From Pseudomonas subflava (GTDB taxonomy: Bacteria > Pseudomonadota > Gammaproteobacteria > Pseudomonadales > Pseudomonadaceae): a DNA stretch of 64,000 bases. Numbering within the stretch: position 1 is the stretch's first letter; every line of letters starts with the position of its first letter. Under the pieces are notes generated by a model. It worked only from the letters and a program-made list of their open reading frames with translations, did no database searches and was not told the origin of the DNA. Shown here piece by piece: positions 63,361 to 64,000 of the stretch. The stretch covers positions 639,280 to 703,279 of the forward strand of contig NZ_JAMXBF010000003.1 in assembly GCF_023823685.1 (NCBI RefSeq), read 5' to 3'. Made by a program: the position numbers and the translations under genes.

Positions 63361-64000
63361 AGGCGCCTCCCTTGCACTTCTCGCATTCCTCGCAGAAAGG
63401 CGCGTTGCGCTTGAGTGTCTGGATCTGCGCGGGGGTCAACAGGGCGCCGGCCTTGTCGGCATCGGCCTGCATAAGCGCACCGGGCCGCAGGATGGCAATG
63501 CCGCTGCCTGCACCTGGCGCACCGCCGGAGTTCATCTTGATCGTCGCGCCGCTGAGGGTGACGCCGCTGGGGTCGAGTTTGAGCCAGCTGCCGCCGCCCT
63601 TGGCGGTGAGTTCCATGCCGGCGTCGATGACCACCTTGCTGCCGGCGTAGTAGTGGATCTCGTTGCCCGCCTCAACAAACTGCCCCGTACCGAGCTTCAC
63701 GTGCTGGTTGCTGCCCACGGTCAGGTGGTCGTTGGCGCGGATCTCGGTCTTGCGGTCGGCGTGGGTGGTGCGGTGCTCCTCGGCCTTGAGCTCGGTGTAG
63801 CTGTTGGCCTCGACGGTGTCGTGGCGCTCGTGGCCGATGCGGATCTTCTGGTCGTGCTCGACGTTCTCGTCCCAGTCCTTCTGGGCGTGAATGTAGATCT
63901 GCTCCTGGCCCTTGCGGTCCTCGATGCGTAGCTCGTTGTAGCCGCCGCCGCCCGGTGAGCTGAGGGTCTTGAACACGGTTCTGGTCTTGTTCGCCGGCAG
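63350..64000 (-). CDS. vgrG: VgrG, T6SS spike protein (N-terminus cut by window edge)
   Basis: The last 216 residues of a VgrG are visible, reading in frame from base 64000 ([20 protein letters not shown]). The repeating, polar beta-helix typical of the VgrG needle is clear ([50 protein letters not shown]). The end is Cys-rich ([15 protein letters not shown]). It carries the spike for the downstream DUF4123-Rhs cargo. The gp27/gp5 N-terminal part lies outside the window. Confidence 0.92.
   Translation of the reverse strand: MPANKTRTVFKTLSSPGGGGYNELRIEDRKGQEQIYIHAQKDWDENVEHDQKIRIGHERHDTVEANSYTELKAEEHRTTHADRKTEIRANDHLTVGSNQHVKLGTGQFVEAGNEIHYYAGSKVVIDAGMELTAKGGGSWLKLDPSGVTLSGATIKMNSGGAPGAGSGIAILRPGALMQADADKAGALLTPAQIQTLKRNAPFCEECEKCKGGACAI

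Overview
The window is high-GC, densely packed proteobacterial chromosome with a clear Pseudomonas signature. The evidence is an H2-type type VI secretion (T6SS) locus in the gene order known from P. aeruginosa, a DksA2/COG0523 zinc-starvation cluster, a gamma-glutamylpolyamine-synthetase-like/aminotransferase/GntR block, and a uvrD - GGDEF/EAL - U32 peptidase block. Pseudomonas-type REP-like hairpins are also present. I infer a Pseudomonas of the P. aeruginosa/oleovorans/alcaligenes side of the genus; the species cannot be set from the sequence alone.

1-20071 (all minus strand): one T6SS operon, read tssA, tssB, tssC, tssE, [inserted module], tssF, tssG, clpV, sfa-like bEBP, a 45-residue lipoprotein, fha, tssJ, tssK, tssL, tssM (cut by the left edge). 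Between tssE and tssF lies a cargo module of a PAAR-zincin effector and four small genes. Several of these encode lipoprotein-like or exported products and are immunity candidates. Two of the cargo genes start with a copy of the first codons of tssF, which suggests how the module was assembled. Upstream of tssA are a perfect 20-bp palindrome and a 12-bp-phased repeat array.

20699-24160: a TAXI-type TRAP transporter operon (binding protein, fused permease, DUF1850). 24423-28127: a zinc-starvation cluster with a Zur-box-like site ahead of dksA2, two COG0523 GTPases and a DUF1826 gene; a secreted six-cysteine protein is encoded on the opposite strand inside it. 28124-38454: small membrane proteins, two alpha/beta hydrolases, DUF2946 + PepSY reductase-like proteins, an acyl-CoA thioesterase, and an AraC regulator divergent from a sterol-desaturase/FMN-reductase pair. 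38623-42372: polyamine-type ligase and aminotransferase with a divergent GntR regulator and two identical 10-bp operators 63 bp apart. 42591-50148: pectinacetylesterase-like enzyme, SMI1/KNR4 protein, Tat-exported PhoX-like phosphatase, exonuclease, Tim44-domain protein, TetR regulator and one probable frameshifted gene. 50217-56877: uvrD, a membrane GGDEF/EAL protein and a U32 peptidase.

56959-64000 (minus strand): a second T6SS payload island, vgrG (cut by the right edge), DUF4123 adaptor, a 1651-residue Rhs protein, and two small AT-richer genes that are immunity candidates. The variable Rhs C-terminus carries a nucleotidyltransferase signature (GS-x10-DLD). The window therefore holds the secretion machine, one effector module built into its operon, and a second effector module about 37 kb away that it may fire. 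No tRNA, rRNA, CRISPR array, transposase or integrase was recognised.
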